From CAYVOV01 sp964453525 (GTDB lineage Bacteria > Chloroflexota > Dehalococcoidia > Dehalococcoidales > UBA2162): a DNA stretch of 64,000 bases. The position numbers were made by a program, and so were the translations under genes. Location of the stretch: positions 62,001 to 126,000 of the forward strand of contig CAYVOV010000007.1 in assembly GCA_964453525.1 (NCBI GenBank), given 5' to 3'. Positions 1 to 9,603 of this stretch are shown in pieces; position 1 is the stretch's first letter; every line of letters starts with the position of its first letter. The notes beneath the pieces were generated by a model. That model did not search any database, had not been told where the DNA came from, and was given only the letters and a program-made list of their open reading frames with translations.

Positions 1-221
1 AAGTCATAATCTTTACCAAACTCGGTAGACTCCTCAATCCTACCGTCAACCTGTTCATCCCATATATCGACCTGGTCATCATCAGGTACTAAGGCAGCAA
101 TAGTCGCCAAGTGCAGTGGTACCAACGGAGCTTTCACCTGCAAGAATCCTAGCTCACTGACCGCCGTATTGAGGGGATCTAATTTTGATATACCGGGAGC
201 TACCAAAAGAATCCTCTTCAT
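1..221 (-). CDS. B12-binding radical SAM protein, N-terminal part (cut by window edge)
   Basis: An open minus-strand frame starts at ATG 221 and runs off the left edge, leaving 73 codons. The N-terminus (MKRILLVAPGISK) followed by VPLHLATIAALVP and VDIWDEQVDG matches the cobalamin-binding Rossmann-type domain at the start of B12-dependent radical SAM proteins (BchE/HpnP/phosphonate methylase type), where a PLGLAYLAA-like helix precedes a V.i.D strand. The radical SAM CxxxCxxC motif would lie beyond the edge and is not seen. It follows the hydrolase by 27 bp on the same strand and is probably the next gene of the lipid/polyketide operon, where it could methylate or rearrange the product. The family call is inference from the N-terminus only. 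Confidence 0.7.
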   Translation of the reverse strand, partial: MKRILLVAPGISKLDPLNTAVSELGFLQVKAPLVPLHLATIAALVPDDDQVDIWDEQVDGRIEESTEFGKDYD

Positions 222-248
222 AATTTTCCCCATCTTAGATTCATTCAG

Positions 249-1184
249 TTAATTATCTGTCTCCTTATCATTCCGGTGGCCGGTGGATTTCTCCTGTTTC
301 AATCTGTCCAAAACACTGCCTTTCTTAGCTGTGCCACCAACAGCACTTTCCGGCCTTTCGGTAGCATATAACTCTGGGTCCTGTAAAAATTTAATGACAT
401 TCTCGACAAATACCTCCGGCTCTAGTGCCGGATGATAATGCCCCGTCGGTACGATTACCGACTGACAATTGGGCATATTCTCCGTTAGATAATCGCAGGT
501 TGGCAGGAAGGGAGATAATTCACCATATATAGCCAGGGTAGGGTGTTTGACCTGAACAATTTTGTCAATTGTTAGCCCGCCGACCTCGCGGAAGTCATTT
601 AAAGCCGTGGTATTATCTACCAAACGTAGCAAACGTTTTCCCTTACGTTTCTGTCCCTTCCTTAATCCGTAAGCCATTGGAATATACAAACTTAGCCTAA
701 GACCATAGTCCAAGTCGTCCCACTTATCATCCGGTATGTCAACTCCGTATTCCTTAAGCCCTGCGTTCCAGGCATCTAAATATGGCCATTCGTGGATATC
801 ACACAAATGCCGCAGAGCTGGAATCTCTGGGTCTGCCAGTACCAAGTTTACGACTCGCTCTGGATAAAGTGAGGCAGCGTGCAGGGCAATAACTCCACCA
901 AAGCTATGTCCCAAGAGATGAGCCTGCTCTATCTCCAGATAATCAAGAAGTCCACGCAGGTCTGCCGCCATATCGGCAGAGGTATAGCCATTCGACGGTA
1001 CGTCACTATAACCATGCCCCCGCAGGTCATAAGTGGTAACACGAAATTGCTCTGTCAGCATCGGTAGGCTACTCAGATACCAGAACGCCATATTGCCGGT
1101 AGCGCCATGAATTAAAACGAGGTCCGGCCCCTGACCGCTAACCTGGTAGTGAATATTTATTCCGTTTATGAGGGCTTTAGGCAT
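249..1184 (-). CDS. alpha/beta hydrolase
   Basis: This 311-residue alpha/beta-hydrolase-fold enzyme is probably cytoplasmic. It has the oxyanion HG at residues 26-27 (LVLIHGATG), the nucleophile elbow GHSFGG with Ser94, and a late catalytic His region (GHYHP, about 248-252). A charged tail of about 40 residues extends past the usual end of the fold. ATG 1184 has a good Shine-Dalgarno (AAAGGAAG) and lies 2 bp after the stop of the epimerase gene, so the two are co-transcribed. In this locus it may act as a thioesterase or lipase that releases or edits the synthase product. That role is inferred from position; the sequence alone does not tell esterase, thioesterase or haloalkane dehalogenase apart. 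Confidence 0.88.
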   Translation of the reverse strand: MPKALINGINIHYQVSGQGPDLVLIHGATGNMAFWYLSSLPMLTEQFRVTTYDLRGHGYSDVPSNGYTSADMAADLRGLLDYLEIEQAHLLGHSFGGVIALHAASLYPERVVNLVLADPEIPALRHLCDIHEWPYLDAWNAGLKEYGVDIPDDKWDDLDYGLRLSLYIPMAYGLRKGQKRKGKRLLRLVDNTTALNDFREVGGLTIDKIVQVKHPTLAIYGELSPFLPTCDYLTENMPNCQSVIVPTGHYHPALEPEVFVENVIKFLQDPELYATERPESAVGGTAKKGSVLDRLKQEKSTGHRNDKETDN

Positions 1185-1186
1185 AT

Positions 1187-2227
1187 TTACTTCCTTTCCT
1201 GCATGGCTCCGGCATTCTTTTTAAAAAACCATTCAACTATCTCTTGGAGCGCCTCATTCAATGAATGAGGTTCCCAGTTTAGCTCTCTCCTGGCTTTTGA
1301 GGTGTCATATTCCTTCTGGTATTTTAACTGCAACATATACTTAAAAAGGTTCCGTATTTTCTCTCTAACAATATCTTTCCTTCGTAGCGTTAATCGTCTG
1401 ATAATCTCTCTCAGCCGCATTACCTGCAACACTTTTTTGTTAGAGATCAATTTTACGTCTATCTTTTCCCCGGTTGCTGCCGAAAGTGCTTCTAAGAGTT
1501 TTTCAGGGGTCGGGCTACTTTCAACCAGTATGTACTCTTCACCGAATTTATCTTGTTCAATTCCAGAGGATATTGCCTGGAGAAGGTCATAAACGAATAC
1601 CAGCGGTATTTTGTTTTCATTTAATCCTTCTGGTAAATATCTAATTCGTCTTTTGAGGAAGGCCTCCAGTAGAAGTTCCGTTCCCGGAAAGTCAGGACCA
1701 ATAATAATCCCCGGCACAAAAACAAGTAATCTCAGTCCTTGTTTCTGGATATCCATTGCTTCCTGATATGCTAACTGTTTTGTTTTTTCATATTCACTTG
1801 TGCACTCACCATCGCGAAGAGTACGTTCGTTAACAACATATCCGTCATCCTTAACACCGTAAACTGCCACACTGGAAATATAGACAGCCCTATCCACGCC
1901 ATTTTTCAGGGCGGATTCCAACACGTTGCGGGTGCCCTCTACGTTCGTGTTATGCATCTGCTCTCTGGCCTTAATATCATCGATTATTCCAAGTCTAACG
2001 TACCCGGCAAGGTGAAAGACCATATCAGGCTTCGACTTCTCTATAGCCTGGTCAACAGAACTACGATTGCCAATGTCACCCTGATACACAGCTACGCCCT
2101 CTTTATCCGAAAAGAAAGAAGCTTCGTCAGGTAACACAAAGGCGTCAACTGACCAGTCATGCAACAGCAATTCCTCAACTAACAGCCTTCCCAGGTTTCC
2201 AGTTGCCCCGGTAACAAATGCTCTCAT
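1187..2227 (-). CDS. NAD(P)-dependent epimerase/dehydratase (extended SDR)
   Basis: This 346-residue extended short-chain dehydrogenase has the N-terminal nucleotide-binding motif GATGNLG (residues 7-13), an acidic residue after beta-2, the DIG segment near 51-53, YISSVAVYG (116-124) and the catalytic pair Tyr146/Lys150 (YEKTK). The overall pattern resembles dihydroflavonol-reductase / 3-beta-HSD-type NAD-dependent sugar or steroid reductases. The start at ATG 2227 has GGAG about 11 bases upstream. It sits between the phosphodiesterase and hydrolase genes of the synthase operon and most likely reduces or epimerises a carbonyl or sugar on the lipid product. The substrate cannot be read from the sequence. 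Confidence 0.87.
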   Translation of the reverse strand: MRAFVTGATGNLGRLLVEELLLHDWSVDAFVLPDEASFFSDKEGVAVYQGDIGNRSSVDQAIEKSKPDMVFHLAGYVRLGIIDDIKAREQMHNTNVEGTRNVLESALKNGVDRAVYISSVAVYGVKDDGYVVNERTLRDGECTSEYEKTKQLAYQEAMDIQKQGLRLLVFVPGIIIGPDFPGTELLLEAFLKRRIRYLPEGLNENKIPLVFVYDLLQAISSGIEQDKFGEEYILVESSPTPEKLLEALSAATGEKIDVKLISNKKVLQVMRLREIIRRLTLRRKDIVREKIRNLFKYMLQLKYQKEYDTSKARRELNWEPHSLNEALQEIVEWFFKKNAGAMQERK

Positions 2228-2262
2228 TATTCCGGCTTCTCCATTGAGTAATTTATATTCAT

Positions 2263-3867
2263 TTACTCCATATATCCCAAGGCTTTTAGCCGGGTCATTA
2301 TTTCCGCCTGCTCCCCCCTATCCTTTTCACTGGGACGCTGCGGAAATGATTCAGGTGTTAATGTAGCTTCACCGATACGTACCGGTTTTTCCACAAGCAG
2401 GGAAGGTTCGTATATCTGACTAATAACTTGTCCCTCAAGGTCTTCCGGAACAGGCAAGTTCAGGCTATGCAGTAAAGTTGGTGCCACATCAAGAATGGAA
2501 ATATGACCGAGAGAAAGCCCCTGCCGGATGCCGGGACCAGCGGCAACGAAAATACCATATGGGTGATGGGCACCAAGAGGTTCGGGGCGAGACTCAATCA
2601 GAGCGTCCGATTTGAGGATAGATACAAAGCCGTTGTCCCATAAGCTCAGGATAAGATCAGGCGCGTCATCTATACGGCTCCCGGAGAATATCTGCTCACG
2701 CGTTCGGATATCGGATATCACCGGTCTGCCAGTTTCTGGGTCAGCACACTGACGTAATTTTGCACTTAACTCCTGGCGAAAACGCATATAGTCCTCAGGA
2801 GGAATCCCTTCTTCACCTCTTCTCCCTGATACACAGATATGGATAGAATTACTGCTAGGAGTGATTGTGTAAGCAGTCGTCTTTGCCCAGTTAAGAAGGT
2901 AAGGCTGTCTCCTTGGTACTTCAAGTCCCAGCTTGCCAAATAAACTTGTGTCGGCCTGTGCATTATCTTCCCATTCCAGGTAGCCGTGTTGATTAAGCCA
3001 AGTATTAAGATAGAATACCTTGGTAGTACTGCTAAAACCATGGTCAGATACCATGAAAATATTCGCCTCAGGACCGGCTACAGCTATAACATCGGCTATG
3101 TAAGAGTCGAGTTGCCTGAAGTATTCGAGGCACAGTTCACGAATCCTCCATTCCCAAGGCGATGGTTGCTCTGGGAAAAGCGCCGGGTCCAGAAAACGCC
3201 AGCAGAGGTGCTGAATTTTATCAACACCATCGAAGACGATTGCTATCAGGTGACAGGAATCCTCCTCTATCAAGTGGTACAGAATGTCAAACCAGCGTTG
3301 CTCTCTGCGTATATGAAGCCGAATCCAGTCTTCGTAATCATCCTCGGAACACCCTTCAATGGCTTTTTCATCCATATTGACGTCCATAGCCAGTTCTTTC
3401 AGGTTAAATCCAGGTAAATCTTTTAACCTTTGATATAACTCAGATGGATAAAAAACACTTTTCATGTACCGCCAGGGTGTCCAACCGGGGATTATATAGC
3501 CTGAGATAGGCCGAATTGGAGTCATCATAGCGAAATTCAAAGAAGCCGCTCTGAGTCCCTGCCGGCTTACTATCGACCAGATGGTCTCACAACTGATATT
3601 CCTAAAGGTATTCAGAGTTAGGTAGCGGCTATCTGGCGATTCAAAGCGAAGGAAGTCAAAGATTCCATGATTTCCGGGACTTCGTCCGGTCATTACAGTA
3701 GTCCAAGCCGGAGGTGTTAGTGGAGGAACCGTAGACTCAAGCACTCCTCGACATCCGTCAGCAATACACTGTTTGAGAAACGGCATCACTCCTTGTTCCA
3801 TAAGAGAATCAAGGACAGTATAAGTAGCTCCATCAAGGCCGAGTAGAATTGTTCGATTTTTCAACAT
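2263..3867 (-). CDS. type I phosphodiesterase / nucleotide pyrophosphatase family protein
   Basis: This 534-residue member of the alkaline phosphatase superfamily has the first metal-binding Asp in LLGLDGATY (D12), the nucleophile region PPLTPPAWTTVMTG (about 48-61, Thr as nucleophile), and a VSDHGF metal motif mid-protein, followed by late H-containing segments (GAHHPYGIF). It has no signal peptide or membrane segment, so it is probably cytoplasmic. The start at ATG 3867 is preceded by AAAGGAAAGTAA. It is 17 bp from the ACP gene and clearly in the same operon. These enzymes act on phosphodiesters, phosphonates or sulfate esters. Here it may trim a phosphodiester head group or a pantetheine-linked intermediate, which is inference. 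Confidence 0.88.
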   Translation of the reverse strand: MLKNRTILLGLDGATYTVLDSLMEQGVMPFLKQCIADGCRGVLESTVPPLTPPAWTTVMTGRSPGNHGIFDFLRFESPDSRYLTLNTFRNISCETIWSIVSRQGLRAASLNFAMMTPIRPISGYIIPGWTPWRYMKSVFYPSELYQRLKDLPGFNLKELAMDVNMDEKAIEGCSEDDYEDWIRLHIRREQRWFDILYHLIEEDSCHLIAIVFDGVDKIQHLCWRFLDPALFPEQPSPWEWRIRELCLEYFRQLDSYIADVIAVAGPEANIFMVSDHGFSSTTKVFYLNTWLNQHGYLEWEDNAQADTSLFGKLGLEVPRRQPYLLNWAKTTAYTITPSSNSIHICVSGRRGEEGIPPEDYMRFRQELSAKLRQCADPETGRPVISDIRTREQIFSGSRIDDAPDLILSLWDNGFVSILKSDALIESRPEPLGAHHPYGIFVAAGPGIRQGLSLGHISILDVAPTLLHSLNLPVPEDLEGQVISQIYEPSLLVEKPVRIGEATLTPESFPQRPSEKDRGEQAEIMTRLKALGYME

Positions 3868-3884
3868 TTACTTTCCTTTCTTTT

Positions 3885-4178
3885 TTACGAACCGATGCCA
3901 TCCAGCTCTCGATAAATGAATTCAACAACCTCACCTATCTTGATATCCTGGTCTTCTCGCTGACCAACTCCCGCAAGGAATTCGGCAAACGGAAAAGACC
4001 GCTGGTAGTATTCCTCAATGGCCGTTCCAAGAGCGACTACATCGATTGATTCAAATCCCAGGTCTTCAAAGAAAGATGTTTCAATAGTTACCTCACCCGA
4101 ATACTCCCAATCATCGCTCAGTTCATCCAGCATACTGACTAAATCAGCAAATATCTGTTCTTGACCTACTTCAGCCAT
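3885..4178 (-). CDS. acyl carrier protein, free-standing
   Basis: This is a 97-residue acyl carrier protein. The phosphopantetheine site is in DLGFESIDVVALG; the Ser follows Glu instead of the usual Asp (ESI for DSL), as in some specialised ACPs. A longer frame begins 30 bp upstream, but AAAGGAG lies 5 bases before ATG 4178, so that start is chosen. It overlaps the stop of the upstream synthase gene by 8 bp (ATGGCTGA), which implies translational coupling. The PPTase at the C-terminus of that synthase could load it. It probably carries a starter, an extender or the finished chain to the downstream tailoring enzymes. Confidence 0.9.
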   Translation of the reverse strand: MAEVGQEQIFADLVSMLDELSDDWEYSGEVTIETSFFEDLGFESIDVVALGTAIEEYYQRSFPFAEFLAGVGQREDQDIKIGEVVEFIYRELDGIGS

Positions 4179-7100
4179 TTTGGCTCCTTTCACAAATTGA
4201 GGTAGCAACTATATAATCACCATCGCGGAGAGTGTAAACTATAATCCGGGCACCGGTGAACTCGGGGAATAGCTCGGCAAGCTTACCCCCGAGAACCACC
4301 CCAACAACACCAGTATCCGAATCCAATTCCCGTACTGACAGACTCTGCGGACCTTCGATTAAACCACGCCCTAACGCTTTGGCAACGGCCTCTTTGGCAC
4401 ACCATAGACGTGTTTGCCACTCCTCTTTAATCGATTCATCTAGTGAATCTAGTATAGACTGCTCTTCAACATCGAAGACGATCCGGTTAAATCCGGGCTT
4501 CCTTTGTCGAACCTGCTCGATATCGATTCCAATTCGCTGGTAGTCGGGATGAAAACCGGCCAAGGCAACAGATAAACCTTCCGTGTGTGATATAGACACC
4601 ACCGGTATATCTTTGACGTCAACGACCCAAGAACCATCCGGCAGTGGATTTCCATTCTCATCTACTGCTATCTCGATATCTGCCGGACACAGCTCCAGAC
4701 CATAATGTTGATGGAGGAACATACGCACTGCATCTTTAGCTACCCACCTTCCCATCAACCATTTCGTCTGCCGCGATTCCGGTCCGTTTAGGTTCTTACA
4801 GGCTTCTCTTTCCCCCCGATTTAAAATCAGGTGCATCCACACGTCTTTCGATAACATCTGGTCTGACCTGAGCGTATCAACGCGATAGCATACAAACGAT
4901 TCTGGTACGGAAAGTCCGGCTACAGGTTTGTCCCAGGGCATACTCAGCGCCGCTTTTCTAGGAAATCTCCAGAAACTGAAAAGCTCCGGTGTCCAGTTAA
5001 AACGCCAGTCTTCCCAACCAGCAAGGTGCATCAGGATGCGGTCATCTGAGCCGATAATATCAATATCGGCGCGGACTGTCTGATGTGTAACTTTAGCAAT
5101 TCGAACCTGACATTTAAGGCGTTCTCCGGTATTCGGCATAGGCCCGTAGAGATGCAGACTATGAATCCGTATCGGGAAAGCAATGAAGCCGGTCTCAAGA
5201 TACTCCAGAGGCCAGTACCCGACCAGTTGACCGGCGGCATCCAGCAAAAACGGATCAATAATAAACAATGGATTAGGATTTGAATGAAACAAATCAGCAG
5301 CGGGCAGAACCTCAAGCTGACCTAAGATGCCGTCTTCTCCCGATTTATCCAGCGAGGCAACGCCCTGGAAACGAGGACCATGGAACATCAGCTTTTCCCG
5401 ATAAAGTTCACTGGCGGTGTATTTAGGCGAACGCTCAGAACTTAACATAAAATGTTCAGCAACAGGTGCCCGTGGATAAGTATCAGCAAAGAACACCATT
5501 CCCTCGACTACTGCAGCTTTCTGCATCAGCTCAGACTCCGTATCATCCTTAATCACCCAGATTCTAACCATAACTTCATCTTCAGCACCGAAGTTATTCC
5601 TTTTAGCCGTAATACGGAGAGTGATGGGTTTATCTTCGACGGGAATCCACTGGTGTGCTTGAATGTCTTTAAGACCTATCAACATTCTATCAGGTACAAG
5701 TTTTGCAGCCGCCTCAGCTATTAACTCTAGACTAACTGTCATAGGAATAACACACTGGGGCTTCAATGACTCATCTGAGATCGAGACTTCTACGCCAAGA
5801 GTGTGGTCTTGCAAGAATATATCTTCTGTCAGGTCAAACCGGCGTTGTACCGTTATTTCACGCCCAGGAATATGAGATATAACACTATCAATAAAGGGGA
5901 GAGATTGTATTTCAATATCCGAAGTTGGGGTATTACTCCGGTCAGTCTCGGTAGATACTGCCGCGCTCCGATAACTGTGTTCCGTTTCATTACCATTCTG
6001 CGTAATAGTCTCAGCCGAAGGAGTATCACCCCCTCCATAACCATCACCGAAAAAGTCGACTATCTGACGTAAGGTCTTAAGACCAGCAACCTGTTCGGTA
6101 TCTATTTCTGCACGTAATGATGGATATCGCTCCTGAAAAGCTCCCAAGATTTCAATCCGCTTAATTGAGTCAATTCCCAGGTCTGCTTCCATATTCAGGT
6201 CAAGGTCCAGCATTTCCGGTGGATAGCCTGTCCTGTCACTCACCAGATTCAAAATTATCTCAGTGATTGACCTAGAATCAGTATCGGCAACTTCTTCTGG
6301 CTGTTGTCTCACAACTTCAGCCACAGGTGGCGCCAATATCTCAGGCTGAGTGCTTTCCTGGGCAATCTCAACAGCTGGTGGACGATCAGCTTCTATTTTC
6401 TCACCAGATGTGATGGCATGACCGTTGGTGAGATAGGTATGCATAACCTCCTCTTGTACCTCCAGGAAGTGGTTCATAGTAGCCAGATAATCCTCCATAG
6501 TCTTCGATGCTGGACTACCACCGTTATCCCTAGGCGTAACCATACCGCCCTGGGAACCGGGCATCGAAACCCCCGGGGAAGCCACTGATGGTAGTTCTCC
6601 TGATTGCTCCTGATGAGAACTGGCCACCGGTTCCAATGTGTTTTTTCGGTCTTGTTCTGAAGGCCATTCAGAAGGTACAGCGTCTCCTTTTGCTACTGTG
6701 TCAGGTATTGTACGGGGGGATACACTCATCGTCGGAAATCCTAAAGGCAAGACTATTGTGCCGGAGGAACCCGACGTATCATCATCCAGAGCAATCTCAA
6801 GAGATAACCGTTGTGGCATTCGGCATTCATACAGGTGATTAAGATTCATCGGAATGCCCTGGGCTGCCAGCATTCCGACCAGGTGATTTAGTTGAGTTAT
6901 TCCCGACCGGCGCATTACATTGGAGGCTACCGCAAGGTGGGGCTTGTTACGCAATATATCGTCAACGAAGCCTGTTAGATTTCCTCTTGGTCCCACTTCT
7001 ACAAAAATGCGTACTCCTGTATCATACATGGCGGCAATCGTCTCGGTGAACCTGACGGGATTCATCCAGTGGTTAGCTACCAGTTCCTGAATTCTGGCTT

Positions 7101-9603
7101 CACCTTCAGGAAAGGGCTTCCTCGTGATACACGACCACGTTTCCACTTTAGCAGGGGCAACCGACTGCTCGGAAAAGAACTGCCGATACCGTTGGCAGAC
7201 CATCTCAAATAACGGGGTATGATAAGCCCGGTCGAATGGTAATTGTTCATATATTACTCCCAGTCGACGAAACTCTTCTATCGCCAGTTCTGCAGCATGT
7301 TGTTCACCGACAACTACCACCTGATGCGGACAATTATCCATAGCTACGTATACATTTCCATCAATCTTATCGATTATATTGGAGACCCGTTTATAGTCGG
7401 TACCGACAGCTATCATAATAGCTTTAGGAATACCTTCATTTACCAGTCCTAAATATATACTGTTCATCTGATGAATAATCTCGAGGTCTGTCCCAACCAT
7501 TCCGGAGGCAAAGAGAGCGGACAGTTCTCCAGTACTGTGACCGACAATCACATCGGGCTGCAATTCTAGATTCTTTAGCAGGGCAAAAATCGCCAGATTG
7601 GCCGTGCAGAGCGCTTCAATGGCTCCATCCATTTGCCAGATTCTCTGCTCCGCTTCCTGGTGTTCCTCGTTGGAAAAGGTAGGCAACGGGAAGATATAAT
7701 TGCTGGGTAAATAACCTCTCTGGTGGTCAATGAAGGCGGCATCTACCTTATCAAAGCATTCTCTGACCTCCGGAAAATGAATACACAGGTCGTCAAGCAT
7801 ACCGGTATACTGCGCACCTTCCCCAGGAAACAGAAATGCAAGCTTGCCATTATTAATTAAGGATTCTTCAAAATAGTAGATACCCTTTATATCCTTGATC
7901 TGTTTACATTCCGAGTCATCCATCCGTTCAAGTACGTAACGTAATTTCTGAAGCAGATCTTCAGACGAGGCTGCCACCACCGATAGTCGGAAAGGCAGTT
8001 CCTCTTGGCCTACATTAAGTGTATAAGCCAGATCCTTAAGAGATACCGGAGTTGTCAACAGGAATTGCTCAAGGTTTTTAATTTTCTCTACCAATAAATC
8101 CCTTGAATCAGCCTGTACTATGCATACTTCGGTCTCCCAGTCGAGCGGGAAGCCCATAGTACTGGTTTTGTCCTCTTTGCGATATTCTTCCAATACTATA
8201 TGAGCATTGATACCGCCGAATCCGAACGCATTAACGCCAGCCCGTCTGGGGACGTCGGGGGTTCCATGAATCCAAGGGCGTGTTTCTTGATTAATATAAA
8301 AGGGTGTCTCTTCAATCTTTGCCAGGGGTTGGTCGCAATGAAGTGTCGGCGGTAATACCTTATTGTAGAGAGCTAGGGCAGCTTTGATTAGTCCGGCAGC
8401 CCCTGCCGCCGGCATAGCATGGCCAATCATAGATTTAACAGTTCCCAGGGCACACCGGGGAGCGGACTCACCACGCGTGCCAAAAATCCGGGTTAACGCC
8501 TCTATTTCAGCAGCATCTCCTATTGGGGTACCAGTACCATGAGCCTCAATAAGACCAATGCTGTGAGGTGAAATGCCTGCTGCCTGGTAAGCACGCTTCA
8601 ATGCCAGTTCTGCCCCCTCTACCCGAGGTGCAACAACACTGAACGCCCGGCCATCGCTGGAAGTACCTACTCCCTTGATTACAGCGTATATTCTATCGTC
8701 ATCCCGCTCGGCATCTTCCAACCGTTTAAGTGCCATAATACCAACACCTTCGCCGATTATCGTGCCATCGGCATTCTTGTCAAAAGGCCGAATCTGAGAT
8801 TGCTGAGACAGTGCTCTAAACTGGCTAAAAATTATTGAAAATCCAGCGTCAGGTAATATGAAAATGCCTCCGGCCAGTGCCAGGTCACATCTATGGGCAA
8901 GTAAATCATCCATGGCAATCCCGGTGGCGATAAGTGAGGAGGCACAGGCTGCATCTATAGTATAATTAGGTCCCATAAGGTCGAGACGGTTAGCGATGCG
9001 GCCGGTTGTGATATTGGGGATGAGGGAAGGAGCATTCTCAGGCCCGAATTTGGGCAGAGTTGCCTTGAGTTCCTTCTTAATCTCAGCCAGATCCTGCTGG
9101 CTATATTCCGGGTGTAAATTCTTCAGGATATCCAGCGTCTGCTCCATTATACGGGTGTGCTGGGTAACAGTGCTATTACCCCTGTCCAGATAGTTACCCC
9201 GGCCCAAGATTATCTCCATTCGTTCCCTGTTTAGCAGTCGCTCCAGGTAACCTGCATCAGCAAGTGCCTGATATGCCACTTTTAAAGCAAGAAACTGACC
9301 GGGGTCACCACCGTCCACGGCAATTGGCATAATGCCAAAGTCCAAGGGATTAAATTCTGCCAATTCGCCCAAATAACCACCGCGTTTACAATAAATACGG
9401 TCGTTCTCAGCGGAATCCGGGTCAAAGAATATATCTGTCTCCCATCTGTCAGAGGGGACATCGGTAATAGCATCAACCTTTGAGATAATGTTCTGCCAGA
9501 ATGTTGCCACGTCCGGAGCACCCGGGAAAATAGCGGCCATACCAATGATGGCTACATCACCATTTGTTATTGTTTGTTCAACTTGAGTTTTAGATGAATC
9601 CAT
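4171..9603 (-). CDS. PUFA-synthase-like type I polyketide synthase: KS-AT-ACP-DH-PPTase
   Basis: This 1810-residue multidomain synthase has the following domains in order. Ketosynthase is about 15-470, with Cys220 in DAACASS, EAHGTGT, and a GHAMPAAG His site. Acyltransferase is about 585-900, with FPGEGAQ and GHSTGE, Ser690. ACP is about 1105-1180, with LGIDSIKR, Ser1146, a signature typical of PfaA-type ACPs. The double-hotdog dehydratase is about 1240-1550, with His1267 in LQDHTLG, then FHGPRFQG and a DPFLLDAAGQ Asp site. A C-terminal 4'-phosphopantetheinyl transferase (about 1610-1805) has GIDIE and WCAKEAVAKALG. It has no KR or ER, so it depends on its partner for reductions. ATG 9603 overlaps the upstream stop as TAATG. 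The product is a polyketide or unusual fatty chain of unknown structure. Confidence 0.95.
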   Translation of the reverse strand: MDSSKTQVEQTITNGDVAIIGMAAIFPGAPDVATFWQNIISKVDAITDVPSDRWETDIFFDPDSAENDRIYCKRGGYLGELAEFNPLDFGIMPIAVDGGDPGQFLALKVAYQALADAGYLERLLNRERMEIILGRGNYLDRGNSTVTQHTRIMEQTLDILKNLHPEYSQQDLAEIKKELKATLPKFGPENAPSLIPNITTGRIANRLDLMGPNYTIDAACASSLIATGIAMDDLLAHRCDLALAGGIFILPDAGFSIIFSQFRALSQQSQIRPFDKNADGTIIGEGVGIMALKRLEDAERDDDRIYAVIKGVGTSSDGRAFSVVAPRVEGAELALKRAYQAAGISPHSIGLIEAHGTGTPIGDAAEIEALTRIFGTRGESAPRCALGTVKSMIGHAMPAAGAAGLIKAALALYNKVLPPTLHCDQPLAKIEETPFYINQETRPWIHGTPDVPRRAGVNAFGFGGINAHIVLEEYRKEDKTSTMGFPLDWETEVCIVQADSRDLLVEKIKNLEQFLLTTPVSLKDLAYTLNVGQEELPFRLSVVAASSEDLLQKLRYVLERMDDSECKQIKDIKGIYYFEESLINNGKLAFLFPGEGAQYTGMLDDLCIHFPEVRECFDKVDAAFIDHQRGYLPSNYIFPLPTFSNEEHQEAEQRIWQMDGAIEALCTANLAIFALLKNLELQPDVIVGHSTGELSALFASGMVGTDLEIIHQMNSIYLGLVNEGIPKAIMIAVGTDYKRVSNIIDKIDGNVYVAMDNCPHQVVVVGEQHAAELAIEEFRRLGVIYEQLPFDRAYHTPLFEMVCQRYRQFFSEQSVAPAKVETWSCITRKPFPEGEARIQELVANHWMNPVRFTETIAAMYDTGVRIFVEVGPRGNLTGFVDDILRNKPHLAVASNVMRRSGITQLNHLVGMLAAQGIPMNLNHLYECRMPQRLSLEIALDDDTSGSSGTIVLPLGFPTMSVSPRTIPDTVAKGDAVPSEWPSEQDRKNTLEPVASSHQEQSGELPSVASPGVSMPGSQGGMVTPRDNGGSPASKTMEDYLATMNHFLEVQEEVMHTYLTNGHAITSGEKIEADRPPAVEIAQESTQPEILAPPVAEVVRQQPEEVADTDSRSITEIILNLVSDRTGYPPEMLDLDLNMEADLGIDSIKRIEILGAFQERYPSLRAEIDTEQVAGLKTLRQIVDFFGDGYGGGDTPSAETITQNGNETEHSYRSAAVSTETDRSNTPTSDIEIQSLPFIDSVISHIPGREITVQRRFDLTEDIFLQDHTLGVEVSISDESLKPQCVIPMTVSLELIAEAAAKLVPDRMLIGLKDIQAHQWIPVEDKPITLRITAKRNNFGAEDEVMVRIWVIKDDTESELMQKAAVVEGMVFFADTYPRAPVAEHFMLSSERSPKYTASELYREKLMFHGPRFQGVASLDKSGEDGILGQLEVLPAADLFHSNPNPLFIIDPFLLDAAGQLVGYWPLEYLETGFIAFPIRIHSLHLYGPMPNTGERLKCQVRIAKVTHQTVRADIDIIGSDDRILMHLAGWEDWRFNWTPELFSFWRFPRKAALSMPWDKPVAGLSVPESFVCYRVDTLRSDQMLSKDVWMHLILNRGEREACKNLNGPESRQTKWLMGRWVAKDAVRMFLHQHYGLELCPADIEIAVDENGNPLPDGSWVVDVKDIPVVSISHTEGLSVALAGFHPDYQRIGIDIEQVRQRKPGFNRIVFDVEEQSILDSLDESIKEEWQTRLWCAKEAVAKALGRGLIEGPQSLSVRELDSDTGVVGVVLGGKLAELFPEFTGARIIVYTLRDGDYIVATSICERSQNG